A DNA stretch of 64,000 bases from Phycisphaeraceae bacterium. Its GTDB lineage: Bacteria > Planctomycetota > Phycisphaerae > Phycisphaerales > UBA1924. A program made the position numbers and the translations under genes. A model generated the notes under the pieces. The model did no database searches, was not told where the DNA came from, and saw only the letters and a program-made list of their open reading frames with translations. The stretch spans positions 1,426,001 to 1,490,000 of the forward strand of contig JAHBWV010000001.1 of NCBI GenBank assembly GCA_019636845.1, given 5' to 3'. This document shows positions 44,758 to 52,471 of the stretch, in pieces (the first letter of the stretch is position 1; each line of letters starts with the position of its first letter).

Positions 44758-46085
44758 TTCAGCTCCCCTTGGACATCTTTCCGCGGTTGAAAAGCGAGCC
44801 CAAGGTCGGATGCGATCTCGGCCGTCATGCGACCAAGAAACTCGGCCAAGAGCGGCGGAACAGCGTTTCCCGCCTGGGTGTATCGCGGGCACTCGCGCAA
44901 TCGCCGGTTCCCACCTGTCGTGTATTTTCCCTTGAAGTCGTACCAATCCGGAAAGGACTGCAGCCGCGCATACTCGCGAACCGTCAAGATACGCGGTTCC
45001 GAGTAATGCAGGAAGTCATCCGGCAACGTGGTCAGGGTGTGGGAGGGTTTATCCGGGTGCAACGGGACTATGCAGTGCTTCTTAAGACCGAGCCGCTTGC
45101 GATCAGTATCGGAAAGCGAAACGCCCTTCCGACACGTGGCAAGAATTGTCTCGAAACGATCCGAAACTACCTCGCCGTGCTTGGCGAGTCGCAGGCTATT
45201 GGGGGCAGTACCGTTCAGCGTGCCGTGCAGTAGCCGCTGGTAATCACTGAGAGGGTGCGAGTACTCGATCTGCTTGAATCCCTTCGAGTCCACGCAGTCG
45301 ATGAGCTTCCTGTCTTTTTTCACCAAGTCCGAGATGGCCTGCTTCACGGTGACGGGATGGTCTACCGGCAATCCCTTTGCCTTTAGGAATTTCTTCCGAC
45401 GAGCCTCGAAGTCCTTGAACGGATCGAAGCCAACATGGCCCTTCAACAGGTCGTTGCGCACTGCGAGCATAATGTACCGCGGTCGAAACTGGGGAACTCC
45501 CACATCCGTGCCGTGCACGAGCTTGGTGAAGACGCTGTAGCCTGCATCTTGCAACCGCGCCTTGATCTTCTCGGAGAATGGCTGGGGAGGACGGCCCCGC
45601 CGTTTCTTGTTCTTGGCCCCGTTCGTGAAGGCAACCGAGATTCCCTTTACGTTCTCAAGAAGCACGAATGATGGCCGAAGCGCCTTGACCAGCTCGACGT
45701 AATGCTTGAAGAGTTCGTTACGCGGATCGTTGCGCTTCCGACGCCCCGCGAGCGAAAAGCCCTGGCAAGGTGGGCCTCCCGCAAGGAGGTCTACCTTGCC
45801 CTTTATGGTGGCGAGGTCCTCGCGGTGCGACTCGATGAAATGGCTGATCTCGATTGGAGACTTCTCAAGCCACGTTGGCCAGTCGTACCGGAAGGGGCAA
45901 TTCTCCTGTCCTACCACCAGATTGTGGTTGAGCGTTTCGAACGCGATCGGGTCGCGCTCGACGGCAAAGAGGCCGTTCCAGCCTGCCGACAACAAACCAA
46001 GAGAGAGTCCGCCGCAACCTGCGAACAAGTCAACGAAGCTTCCCGAGTGCAACGCCTTCGCGTGGACGGTTTGGCCAGTCGTCAT
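44754..46085 (-). CDS. DNA (cytosine-5-)-methyltransferase
   Basis: 443 residues with all C5-methyltransferase landmarks: motif I FVDLFAGCGGLSLGLLSAGW, motif IV GGPPCQGFSLAGRR with nucleophile Cys107, motif VI LLENVKG, motif VIII QFRPRYI, a target-recognition region, motif IX REYARLQSFPDWY and motif X GNAVPP. The ATG at 46085 overlaps the HTH stop (ATGA). It methylates cytosine C5 in an unknown DNA sequence. Within this operon it is the only modification enzyme, so it probably supplies the self mark that the Dpt-like proteins read. Confidence 0.95.
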   Translation of the reverse strand: MTTGQTVHAKALHSGSFVDLFAGCGGLSLGLLSAGWNGLFAVERDPIAFETLNHNLVVGQENCPFRYDWPTWLEKSPIEISHFIESHREDLATIKGKVDLLAGGPPCQGFSLAGRRKRNDPRNELFKHYVELVKALRPSFVLLENVKGISVAFTNGAKNKKRRGRPPQPFSEKIKARLQDAGYSVFTKLVHGTDVGVPQFRPRYIMLAVRNDLLKGHVGFDPFKDFEARRKKFLKAKGLPVDHPVTVKQAISDLVKKDRKLIDCVDSKGFKQIEYSHPLSDYQRLLHGTLNGTAPNSLRLAKHGEVVSDRFETILATCRKGVSLSDTDRKRLGLKKHCIVPLHPDKPSHTLTTLPDDFLHYSEPRILTVREYARLQSFPDWYDFKGKYTTGGNRRLRECPRYTQAGNAVPPLLAEFLGRMTAEIASDLGLAFQPRKDVQGELK

Positions 46086-46300
46086 GCGCCCCTCCCATGC
46101 GAAGGACGCTTGACCGTGTCGGTGCGCCGGCGGCCTGCCTGCTTGTCCAGCCACATGTCGATTTCAGGCTGGCGAAATTTCCAGAGGCGGCCCACCTTGA
46201 GCGCGGGTAGCTTGTTGCGGTCAATCAGCTTGTACACTGTGTCGCGCTTTACGCCGAGAAAGGCCGCGACATCGTCAGCAGAAAGTAGCGGTTCGGTCAT
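46082..46300 (-). CDS. excisionase-like helix-turn-helix protein
   Basis: 72 residues: LLSADDVAAFLGVKRDTVYKLIDRNKLP and VGRLWKFRQPEIDMWL are the classic MerR/AlpA-like excisionase-family HTH. It is the first gene of the six-gene operon, with a 4-base overlap to the methyltransferase. Probable controller of the operon or DNA-binding specificity factor. The ATG at 46300 is preferred; an upstream ATG at 46366 would add 22 residues. Confidence 0.85.
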   Translation of the reverse strand: MTEPLLSADDVAAFLGVKRDTVYKLIDRNKLPALKVGRLWKFRQPEIDMWLDKQAGRRRTDTVKRPSHGRGA

Positions 46301-46427
46301 GAGTGTCACCGCAGTGAGCCAGTCCAAGGAGAGGCGAGTGTAATCGATTTGAACCCGTTCCATTGGACAGTAGGCAGAGCACGCGGCGGAGTCCGTTAGG
46401 GTACCCGTGACTCGCGCTGGACAGAAA

Positions 46428-46457
46428 GACACCCCGGCGGTTCCCCGCCGGGGTGTC
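46428..46457 (-). terminator. Rho-independent terminator of the ArdC gene
   Basis: Perfect 13-bp stem (GACACCCCGGCGG / CCGCCGGGGTGTC) with a TTCC loop, 7 bases past the ArdC stop and followed on the minus strand by TTTCTGT. It isolates ArdC transcription from the downstream restriction operon. Confidence 0.85.
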
Positions 46458-46463
46458 GATGAG

Positions 46464-47288
46464 TCAGGCTGCGATCGCCTGCTCGTTGGGGCATTGGATG
46501 GCCGCGATGATGTCGGCGGCGACGTGCTGGATTCGATCCAGAGACGCCGCAAGCGTCTCGCTCTTGCCGTCGTAGAGCTGGATGTAGTCGCTCGCGGCGG
46601 TGCCGGTCTCCAGCCCGATGGCCTGGCAGACGACGAAGGCGACTGCTTCGGCTTCGGTCTCCCGCACGGTCTTGCTACTGGGGCGCTGGTCGCCCCGATG
46701 CAGAAGCTCGTGGGCGAGTTCATGGACGATGACTGAGAACTCGTTGGCCGGCTCCAGGCCGGGCCGGATGCTGATCCGTCCGCCGCGTGAGACGCCGTCG
46801 GCTCCTGGCGGCAAGTCGTCGTAGTCGAGCTTGATGCCTCGCTCCGCGACCTGCTCTTTGATCCTGGTGAGGTGATGCAGAGGATCGCCACCGACTCGCG
46901 ACGGCTCCGGGAGCTCCTGGCCGTCGGTCTGGGTCACGTCGAAGACGTACACGCCGCGGAATCGGAGGATGGGCTTGGCTCGGTCGGACTGCTCCTGACC
47001 CTCGGGCTTGTCCTCCTTCGGGCGGATGCTCATCGGGGCGATGATCACGATTCCCTTCTCGCCCTTCTTGACGAAGCGGCCCATCTGCTTCCACGTGCCG
47101 AACCCGGCGACGTGGGTCGCTGCGGGCATCTGCGAGAGGATGAGGAGGACGTTCCCGAAGCTGTACCGGTGGAACTTGGCGAGCATCGCGAGGTATTGCG
47201 TGATTCGCTCACTCTTTCCGTTCTTGAGTGCGTCGGTCAGATTCTGGAGGGCTTGGTCGGCGATCTTCTTGGCTTCTTCGGCTTTCAT
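46464..47288 (-). CDS. ArdC-type antirestriction protein
   Basis: 274 residues from the ATG at 47288 (AGGAG 9 bases upstream). The N-terminal domain (FHRYSFGNVLLILSQMP ... VAGFGTWKQMGRFVKKGEKGI) is the ssDNA-binding ArdC-N domain. The C-terminal domain has a zincin HELAHELLH with a downstream Glu (RETEAEAVAFVVCQAIG). ArdC proteins protect incoming single-stranded DNA from restriction during transfer. Its place in the mobilization backbone, directly next to a restriction operon, makes sense for entering a restricting host. Confidence 0.92.
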   Translation of the reverse strand: MKAEEAKKIADQALQNLTDALKNGKSERITQYLAMLAKFHRYSFGNVLLILSQMPAATHVAGFGTWKQMGRFVKKGEKGIVIIAPMSIRPKEDKPEGQEQSDRAKPILRFRGVYVFDVTQTDGQELPEPSRVGGDPLHHLTRIKEQVAERGIKLDYDDLPPGADGVSRGGRISIRPGLEPANEFSVIVHELAHELLHRGDQRPSSKTVRETEAEAVAFVVCQAIGLETGTAASDYIQLYDGKSETLAASLDRIQHVAADIIAAIQCPNEQAIAA

Positions 47289-48056
47289 GTCTTTGCTCCT
47301 TTGCGGGTCCCGCGACGTGCGGCCCCTTCGCAAGCAACGGGGCCACTCGCGGGTGCAATGGAGCGAGCGCAGCGGAGCCGGCAGGAGGTTGGAGGGCCCT
47401 GCGGAGCAGGCACAAACGAATGACAGACCTTCCCGCCAGCCCTCAAGGTGGCGGCGCCGGTTTCGGCGGGTCTGGCGTGAGGTGTGCAAGGCCCGGAGGC
47501 CGGAAGCGCAGCGGTGACGGCGAGAGCGGAGCGTTTGAAAGCCGAGTGCCTTGTGAGCCGACAAGGCCATTCAGAAGCCGACGTACTTCACGAGAGCGAG
47601 CAACCGCGCTCTGCGATGTCGCTAAGTGCCTCGCTTAGGCTCATCGCTCATCTCGCGCAGTGCCGATGGGCATTCGCGTGGAAACAGATTGGGCGATCTC
47701 GGTGGCGAGGGAGTGTCGAGTCCCGTTCCGCCCGAAGGTCTTGCCCGCGGGTGAGTCCGTGCGAAGCGGGACCATCCTTCGCGGCGGTGTTCGCATTGAC
47801 GGACGGACGGTTGCTCCAGAGTTGGCGTGGCGTCCGAAGATCACTTCACGCGGGTGCTCGGTCGCGGTCAAGGCTCGATTGACGAGTGCCGGTTTGGAAG
47901 GCGTCCATGCGGAGGCGGTCGCTTCGGATCGCTCAGCCGGCCAATCGACTGGGTTCGTTGGACTGAATGCCCATGCGAATGGCGGCTGCCCCGCACAAGG
48001 CAGTGCGGTCCGAAGCTGAGCTATGTCGTGGCTCGTGTGCCAGACGGTTTAGGTGG
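47289..48056. other. 768-bp gap without a convincing gene
   Basis: Short frames exist on both strands (for example 47660-48019 plus) but their composition and lack of any family likeness argue against them. Direct-repeat-like GAGCGAGCGCAGCGGAGC lies near 47362, and an imperfect palindrome GCTAAG...CTTAGGC lies near 47619-47638, similar to the perfect one at 51519-51535. Probably decayed or regulatory sequence. Confidence 0.5.
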
Positions 48057-48341
48057 CTACGGATGGCGCACGGATCTGATGACCGCCATCGGATCATCCC
48101 AATTAAGTGCCTCGCACCAATCAACGAACTCGATGGGATCAAGGCGGCGCTGGCCGCACAGCGTCTTATGGACAGTTGTTCGGGGCTTGCGCAAGCGATT
48201 CGCAAGTTCCCGGACCGACAGACCGAGCTCCTCCGAGCGAGCCTTGAGAGCCCGTGCAAGGGACTGGTAGTCACTCTTTTGGAGCGGCTGCTTGGTCGGG
48301 AGACGAGTCCGAATTTTCTTCCGAGCGGGTGGCACGGACAA
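48057..48341 (-). CDS. XRE-like helix-turn-helix protein
   Basis: About 94 residues. SLARALKARSEELGLSVRELANRLRKPRTTVHKTLCGQRR is a helix-turn-helix of the XRE/Cro type, followed by LDPIEFVDWCEALNWDDP, as in many mobile-element regulators. The start is a TTG at 48341 or GTG at 48335; no ATG is near. A palindrome just upstream (48363-48381) is a likely operator. A TATACC -10 box lies at 48356-48351 (minus), so the mRNA may be leaderless. Confidence 0.7.
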   Translation of the reverse strand: MSVPPARKKIRTRLPTKQPLQKSDYQSLARALKARSEELGLSVRELANRLRKPRTTVHKTLCGQRRLDPIEFVDWCEALNWDDPMAVIRSVRHP

Positions 48342-48362
48342 AGAAAAGCAGGTATAGTGCAG

Positions 48363-48381
48363 TGTCCCCAAAACGGGGACA
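48363..48381. promoter_or_regulatory. palindromic operator candidate
   Basis: TGTCCCC-N5-GGGGACA, a perfect 7-bp inverted repeat, 22 bases upstream of the XRE-like start and 73 bases upstream of the divergent exported-protein gene. Likely bound by the XRE-like protein for autoregulation and perhaps to control the divergent gene. Confidence 0.65.
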
Positions 48382-48453
48382 ACTGGAATTCCGCCTGTTC
48401 TGTGTGTCGCGGACGGGCGGGCGCACCATTCCAGCAGTCCGGAGTGGCAACCC

Positions 48454-49098
48454 ATGCAGCACAAGAACAAGATCAACGTCATCGGCATCCTCACGCTCGC
48501 CCTGTCTTCCGTTGCTCACGCAGATATCGTGGGCTACGGCGGCTCTGTCGCGGTTCGGACTCCCCCCGCCAACATCGGTCTGGGAATGTGGGAGAGCAAC
48601 ACCGAAGGGAGACTCTGGGCCGAACGCTCGTTTGTGCTCACCAGCGCCCTAAACCTTGACGCGGTCAACACCGGCACCATCGCCACCGAAGGCGACGCGA
48701 TCCCGGGACAGGTCGCCGCCGGAATCGCGGTGGCGAGCTACATGCTGCGGGTGGATTCGGTCGGCTCAACCGACGCGACCTATTCGGGGTATGTCGAGTT
48801 CGATCAGCCGATCCTGGGCGTGCTGATCTTCCGATCGACGCTCAACGGCTCGGACGACCTGCTCGGCCTTGCCGGCGTCACCTACAACACGAACGCCCAG
48901 CGGGGACTGGACTTCCCACCGCAGGTGGCCGATCCGTTCACGGTGTCCGCTGATCGCCGCCGCATTGACTTCTCTTTCTCAATCGGCAACTGGACCGATG
49001 ACATCCGCATCGTCACAGCTGTGCCTGCCCCTGGTAGCGCGGTGCTCGGGCTGCTTCTGGGCGGGGTCGCCATGTCACGTCGGTCACGGCGGGCCTGA
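48454..49098 (+). CDS. exported protein with PEP-CTERM-like sorting signal
   Basis: 214 residues. A signal peptide ends near AHA-D (about residue 23). The C-terminus VPAPGSAVLGLLLGGVAMSRRSRR has a VPxPG-like motif, a membrane-spanning stretch and a basic tail, the pattern recognised by exosortases. The body is beta-rich and of unknown function. It is the only envelope-type cargo in the element and is divergent from the XRE-like regulator with a shared palindromic operator. Confidence 0.8.
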   Translation: MQHKNKINVIGILTLALSSVAHADIVGYGGSVAVRTPPANIGLGMWESNTEGRLWAERSFVLTSALNLDAVNTGTIATEGDAIPGQVAAGIAVASYMLRVDSVGSTDATYSGYVEFDQPILGVLIFRSTLNGSDDLLGLAGVTYNTNAQRGLDFPPQVADPFTVSADRRRIDFSFSIGNWTDDIRIVTAVPAPGSAVLGLLLGGVAMSRRSRRA

Positions 49099-49238
49099 CA
49101 GTCACTCCGGTCGCTTGATCCTCCGCAAAGTCTTCCTGAATGGAAAACTCAGGGCGCCTTCGGCGTCGTCGTTGTCCACTGGAAAGGCTCCTCAGCAATA
49201 GGAAGTCCTCTAGGAAAGAGACTCTCGGTTTTACGGGG

Positions 49239-49310
49239 GGGCGATTCAGCGCACCAAGGACGGGGCGCGGAGGGTGATTCATCGCACAGAGGGAGGGCGT
49301 TTCAGCGTGG
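49239..49310. repeat. three imperfect iteron-like repeats
   Basis: Units starting at 49239 (GGGCGATTCAGCGCAC), 49272 (GGGTGATTCATCGCAC) and 49295 (GGGCGTTTCAGCGTGG), all in the same direction, just past the 3' end of repA. They could be RepA-binding iterons of a replication origin. Confidence 0.45.
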
Positions 49311-49348
49311 ACAAGTGTCCGATTTGAGCGGTTGCCCACTGGCAACCA

Positions 49349-50299
49349 TCACTCTAGCGTGCGGGCGAAGGGCGTCCTCATGGTGACGATGGTGCGTGAT
49401 ACCGGCGAGCGTGACGGCTGGAGAATCAGCCCGCCCGGAGCGTCCCGAAGTCTCGCATCTGGGTAAACCGTGCAGACCTGCCGGAGCGCGTGCCGGAACG
49501 TCTTCTTGAAGTCCTTGGATCGGCCGTAGTCCTGACCAAACTGCTCCTTGAGGTTGGACCAACTGACCTTCGTACCCCTCGCGTCAGAGACTCGCGGTAG
49601 GCGGTGAGCAAGCCATGTGTAGATGTCTAAAGCGAGAGCCGAGTGCTTGAGGGCCCCCAGAGCCCGGAAGTCGAGAGGAACGGCGTGCCGGGTGAGAGTG
49701 TCGAAGAAATCCTCCGACAACTCAAGCTCTCCCGGCCACAGCGTTCGCTGTGACCCATCATGGAGCCCATTCAGCAGCCAGGCATCGAACCGCTTGATCG
49801 GTTTGGCGTCGATCGTGGAGACGCGGTCACCGTCGGTCATGCCGAGCGTCATGCGACAAGCGGCAAGGGCTTGAAGCTGCTTTCTAAGTGCGGTGTACCC
49901 CCCGCGGCGTCCGCCGCTGGTTTGCAGACCAAGCTGCGTCAGGAACTGACGCATGCTTTCGCCCACGTCGATGACGCGGCTCTTGGTCCTGACCGCTTCG
50001 GTGCTGATGTGCACCATGACGAGACGGGGAATCGCTCCGTAGGGAAGCGGCTGGTCTGTCCATGACAGCCCGTTCCACAGGCTGCCGGCCTCGACCAGGA
50101 GGCTCAGATTTCCATTCGAGCGTTCGTAGCGACGCTCGGATGTGTGCTTTCGCGGGATGCCGACCTGACACAGGACGGAGTGTGAGAACTGCAAGCGGTC
50201 GGGCGGCTCTTGGCGTATCTGATCGCCAGCGATGATGAGGCCCCACTGTTGTCGCGAGAGGCCCGATGTGGGCGTCGCCGGTGGGCCGTCGTCGATCAC
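49349..50299 (-). CDS. RepA-like plasmid replication initiator
   Basis: 316 residues. PYGAIPRLVMVHISTEAVRTKSRVIDVGESMRQFL and the following RGGYTALRKQLQALAACRM are typical of plasmid RepA replication proteins (RepA_C type). It starts at the GTG at 50299, overlapping the stop of the upstream RHH gene (GTGA); the 150 upstream in-frame residues are out-of-frame shadow. The parA - RHH - repA order is a plasmid maintenance operon, so the element may replicate when excised. Confidence 0.82.
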   Translation of the reverse strand: MIDDGPPATPTSGLSRQQWGLIIAGDQIRQEPPDRLQFSHSVLCQVGIPRKHTSERRYERSNGNLSLLVEAGSLWNGLSWTDQPLPYGAIPRLVMVHISTEAVRTKSRVIDVGESMRQFLTQLGLQTSGGRRGGYTALRKQLQALAACRMTLGMTDGDRVSTIDAKPIKRFDAWLLNGLHDGSQRTLWPGELELSEDFFDTLTRHAVPLDFRALGALKHSALALDIYTWLAHRLPRVSDARGTKVSWSNLKEQFGQDYGRSKDFKKTFRHALRQVCTVYPDARLRDAPGGLILQPSRSPVSRTIVTMRTPFARTLE

Positions 50300-50580
50300 G
50301 ACAGGTAGCCGTTGGCCTTGAGCCACGGCTCGATCGCTTCCTCCAGAATATCCTGGAGCGTGTTCGGCTCGATCGCTTTGAGCTGGCGTTCCAGCGACGC
50401 TCTCTTGAGAGCAAGGGCAAAGTCGGCTCTGACCCTCGTGCTGATCGGCGTGCGGCTCAGCGTGACCGTGCCACCGGCCGACGATTCCTTGCCTGCGTAC
50501 ACAAAGTCTCGCTCCTTGCCGGTGTCGATAGGAGGTGGGGTGGCCTTGAGTCCTTCTGTGAGTGTGCGTCGATCTGCCAT
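50296..50580 (-). CDS. ribbon-helix-helix partition-partner protein
   Basis: 94 residues. A flexible, Pro/Gly/Thr-rich N-terminal half precedes PISTRVRADFALALKRASLER ... NTLQDILEEAIEPWLK, which fits a ribbon-helix-helix dimer (beta ribbon then two helices) like ParG-type centromere-binding proteins. It lies 11 bases after parA and is coupled to repA, supporting a role as ParA partner and operon repressor. The candidate centromere palindromes lie upstream of parA. Confidence 0.7.
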   Translation of the reverse strand: MADRRTLTEGLKATPPPIDTGKERDFVYAGKESSAGGTVTLSRTPISTRVRADFALALKRASLERQLKAIEPNTLQDILEEAIEPWLKANGYLS

Positions 50581-50591
50581 GCGTCCCTCCT

Positions 50592-51272
50592 CTATCTGGA
50601 TGTGGTCTTCTTCCTCGCAGCACCGATCGCTGTGGGCTTGCGAACGGCGTGAGGGAGAATCTCTCGAAACAGTCGATCAGCTTCGTCCGCCGCGTCACGG
50701 GCGCGAGCGCCCATGTCCCACACCACGGCCCCCTGGCCCGGCGCGTCCGCGTAGATCTGCCGCAGAATCATCGCGGCCGATGCCAAAGGCAGAGACAGCG
50801 CGGTGGCTGCGTCCTTCATGTCCTGTGTCAGCCGGTAGTTCTTGCCGACCATGCTGAGCACGATCACGGCTTTGGGATGACCGCCGCGTATGTCCTGTGC
50901 CTGGCGGAGCACGTCGGTCGCCTTCGCCAGCGCACGGACCTCCAGCATGCTCGCCTTGCACGGGACGATGGCAAGGTCGCCGCGAAGCAACAGAGCACGG
51001 CTGGTCTCGGTCTGGCTGCCGGGACCGTCGGCGACGATGAAGTCCGCCTCCTGGCCGAGCACCGGCAGTTCGTTCAGGATGGTGTCGGGGTTGTCGAGAC
51101 GGACGGTCCGCACGTCGGGCCGTGCCTCCCGTATCCATTCGGACGATGACTGCTGGGTATCGCAATCGGCAAGCGTGACGCGATAGCCTTGGTGAGAGAG
51201 CCACGCGGCAAGGTGGACGGCAAGCGTGGACTTGCCGACACCGCCCTTGGAGTTTGCGACAACGATGATCAT
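50592..51272 (-). CDS. parA: ParA-type partition ATPase
   Basis: 226 residues, starting MIIVVANSKGGVGKSTLAVHLA with the deviant Walker A (KGGVGKST) of small ParA/ParF ATPases; Asp in VTLADCDTQQS and DFIVADGPG follow. It is the first gene of the parA - RHH - repA operon. It segregates the element's plasmid form or stabilises it. Small ParA proteins of this kind lack the N-terminal HTH, leaving DNA binding to the RHH partner. Confidence 0.92.
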   Translation of the reverse strand: MIIVVANSKGGVGKSTLAVHLAAWLSHQGYRVTLADCDTQQSSSEWIREARPDVRTVRLDNPDTILNELPVLGQEADFIVADGPGSQTETSRALLLRGDLAIVPCKASMLEVRALAKATDVLRQAQDIRGGHPKAVIVLSMVGKNYRLTQDMKDAATALSLPLASAAMILRQIYADAPGQGAVVWDMGARARDAADEADRLFREILPHAVRKPTAIGAARKKTTSR

Positions 51273-51459
51273 GCTTCAACGAATAGCACGATTGCGGGCT
51301 TGCTGGCAAGCACTCTTTCACGCTGGCAGGACAGCACGCTGTCCGCCTTGGTTGCTGGAGTGCTTTTCTGCTGCCGAGATTTCATGCTGACGTGTCGGCA
51401 CGCTTACATGATGGACAGCCAGCCAGCGACCCAGACAGCAGGTTGGCAGGACGGCAAGC

Positions 51460-51483
51460 TGGCATGATGGCATGATGGCATGA
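51460..51483 (+). repeat. three tandem TGGCATGA repeats
   Basis: Three perfect head-to-tail copies of an 8-mer, twelve bases before the palindrome pair. Iteron-like array upstream of parA. Confidence 0.8.
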
Positions 51484-51494
51484 CGGCCAGCTGT

Positions 51495-51535
51495 CAATCT
51501 TTCACCGTGAAAGATTGGCCTAAGCACCGCTTAGG
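51495..51535. promoter_or_regulatory. two adjacent perfect palindromes (partition site/operator candidate)
   Basis: CAATCTTTCAC-C-GTGAAAGATTG (51495-51517) and CCTAAGC-ACC-GCTTAGG (51519-51535). Both are perfect and only one base apart. Upstream of parA, so they may be the centromere or an operator; neither is followed by a T-run typical of a terminator. Confidence 0.6.
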
Positions 51536-51774
51536 GGAGACGTCTGATGAACTTTGTGCTTCAGCAGCGCATTCAGCAATGGCGCGACTGGATGCGGCTT
51601 TCACCGCGAGAATTCGATAGGCGGCGATGCCTTCTCCCCGGTCACGGAGCCCCTTCACCGCGCGAAAGGATGCCTTTCTCGGCGGAGCGGACACTCCGAA
51701 TACGATCGTGAGAGCGGTGACGGGGCGCGCGGCTGCTGCGAAGTGAGTGGTCGGGCGTGCCGGGAGTGGGACGA

Positions 51775-51990
51775 TTAGCGGTGTCTGCCGCGGTCGTCGC
51801 CCGCCCGGTCGGCGTGCTTGCGGTTGAGGTTGCTGAGGATGGGCTGGAGCACCTGTACGACTGAGGCAGCGGCCATGACGCCCATACAAACCATCGCAAC
51901 CTTGTTGAACACGGCGGCATCGCCCCCCGGAGCGGAGCGGGCCATGTGCTGTGCCGTGTTGGCGAGATGGAGCGGGTTCGGTGTCGTCAT
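51775..51990 (-). CDS. small membrane protein
   Basis: 71 residues with one hydrophobic segment (VAMVCMGVMAAASVVQVLQPIL, in parts 30-50) and a basic His/Arg/Asp-rich tail. It lies between the partition region and a run of small mobile-element genes on the same strand. Function unknown; plausible because of its membrane segment and position. Confidence 0.5.
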   Translation of the reverse strand: MTTPNPLHLANTAQHMARSAPGGDAAVFNKVAMVCMGVMAAASVVQVLQPILSNLNRKHADRAGDDRGRHR

Positions 51991-52017
51991 GCGGTCCTCA
52001 AGGTTCAGACTTCCACC

Positions 52018-52263
52018 TTACCGCATTTCGCCCGCCGCTTGTGTGACAGTTTCGTGACAATGTTGCCGGTCACGCCAGTGCGATCGCTGGGACAATGACT
52101 GCTCATACAGGTCGTACGCCCGTCTTCGCACAGCGTTGCTCTCGGGCCAGCCCCCAGCGATGCACGCCTGCTCCACGAATGCGGTGAGGGCACACCCGTG
52201 GAACAGGTCGTCCAGGAAGGCTTCCGCTGGGTCCTCAGCCTTGTGTGAGGCAGAAGTAGTCAC
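52018..52263 (-). CDS. hypothetical helical protein
   Basis: 81 residues from a GTG at 52263 (TTSASHKAEDPAEAFLDDLFHGCALTAFVEQACIAGGWPES, seen in parts), helical with a zinc-free Cys pair. It overlaps the preceding gene by 29 bases and belongs to the same run of small genes. No family recognised. Confidence 0.55.
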   Translation of the reverse strand: MTTSASHKAEDPAEAFLDDLFHGCALTAFVEQACIAGGWPESNAVRRRAYDLYEQSLSQRSHWRDRQHCHETVTQAAGEMR

Positions 52264-52471
52264 GGCGTTCTCCTGCCTCCTCGATGATGGCGTCCATGAG
52301 GTCAACATACTGCTGCCCTTCTGGACCGCCGATCTCCTCGGCGTCCTGCATGGCTTCGAGGACTTGCTCGTAAATCCACCGGGCCGGGATTGGCAGCCGG
52401 TTGATGCGGTCCTGCACGGTCGGCGGGTGCACCCGCTCGTAGGTGATGGGGTTCGTTGCGGTAGTTGTCAT
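52235..52471 (-). CDS. hypothetical acidic protein
   Basis: 78 residues, acidic and helical (LPIPARWIYEQVLEAMQDAEEIGG, in parts; YVDLMDAIIEEAGERRDYFC). Start at 52471: AAAGGGAG lies 8 bases upstream and the ATG overlaps the stop of the methylase gene (ATGA), so it is translationally coupled to it. Function unknown. Confidence 0.6.
   Translation of the reverse strand: MTTTATNPITYERVHPPTVQDRINRLPIPARWIYEQVLEAMQDAEEIGGPEGQQYVDLMDAIIEEAGERRDYFCLTQG

Larger units (their letters stand above)
51273..51774. other. 502-bp non-coding region upstream of parA with repeats and palindromes
   Basis: No convincing gene. It contains a perfect palindrome GGACAGC-AC-GCTGTCC (51329-51344), TGGCA-containing direct repeats, three tandem TGGCATGA units (51460-51483), and two adjacent palindromes at 51495-51535. 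Candidate partition site, operator or replication origin. Confidence 0.6.

Noticed and set aside
34976-46300. Operon as BREX, DISARM or classical Dnd
   Set aside because: No PglZ, BrxC or PglX for BREX; no DrmA helicase or DrmB DUF1998 protein for DISARM; no DndA-E sulfur genes for Dnd. Only the Dpt-like effector part resembles Dnd systems.
47660-48019. 119-codon plus-strand frame in the gap after ArdC
   Set aside because: No family likeness, no ribosome binding site, overlapping frames on the other strand of similar quality.
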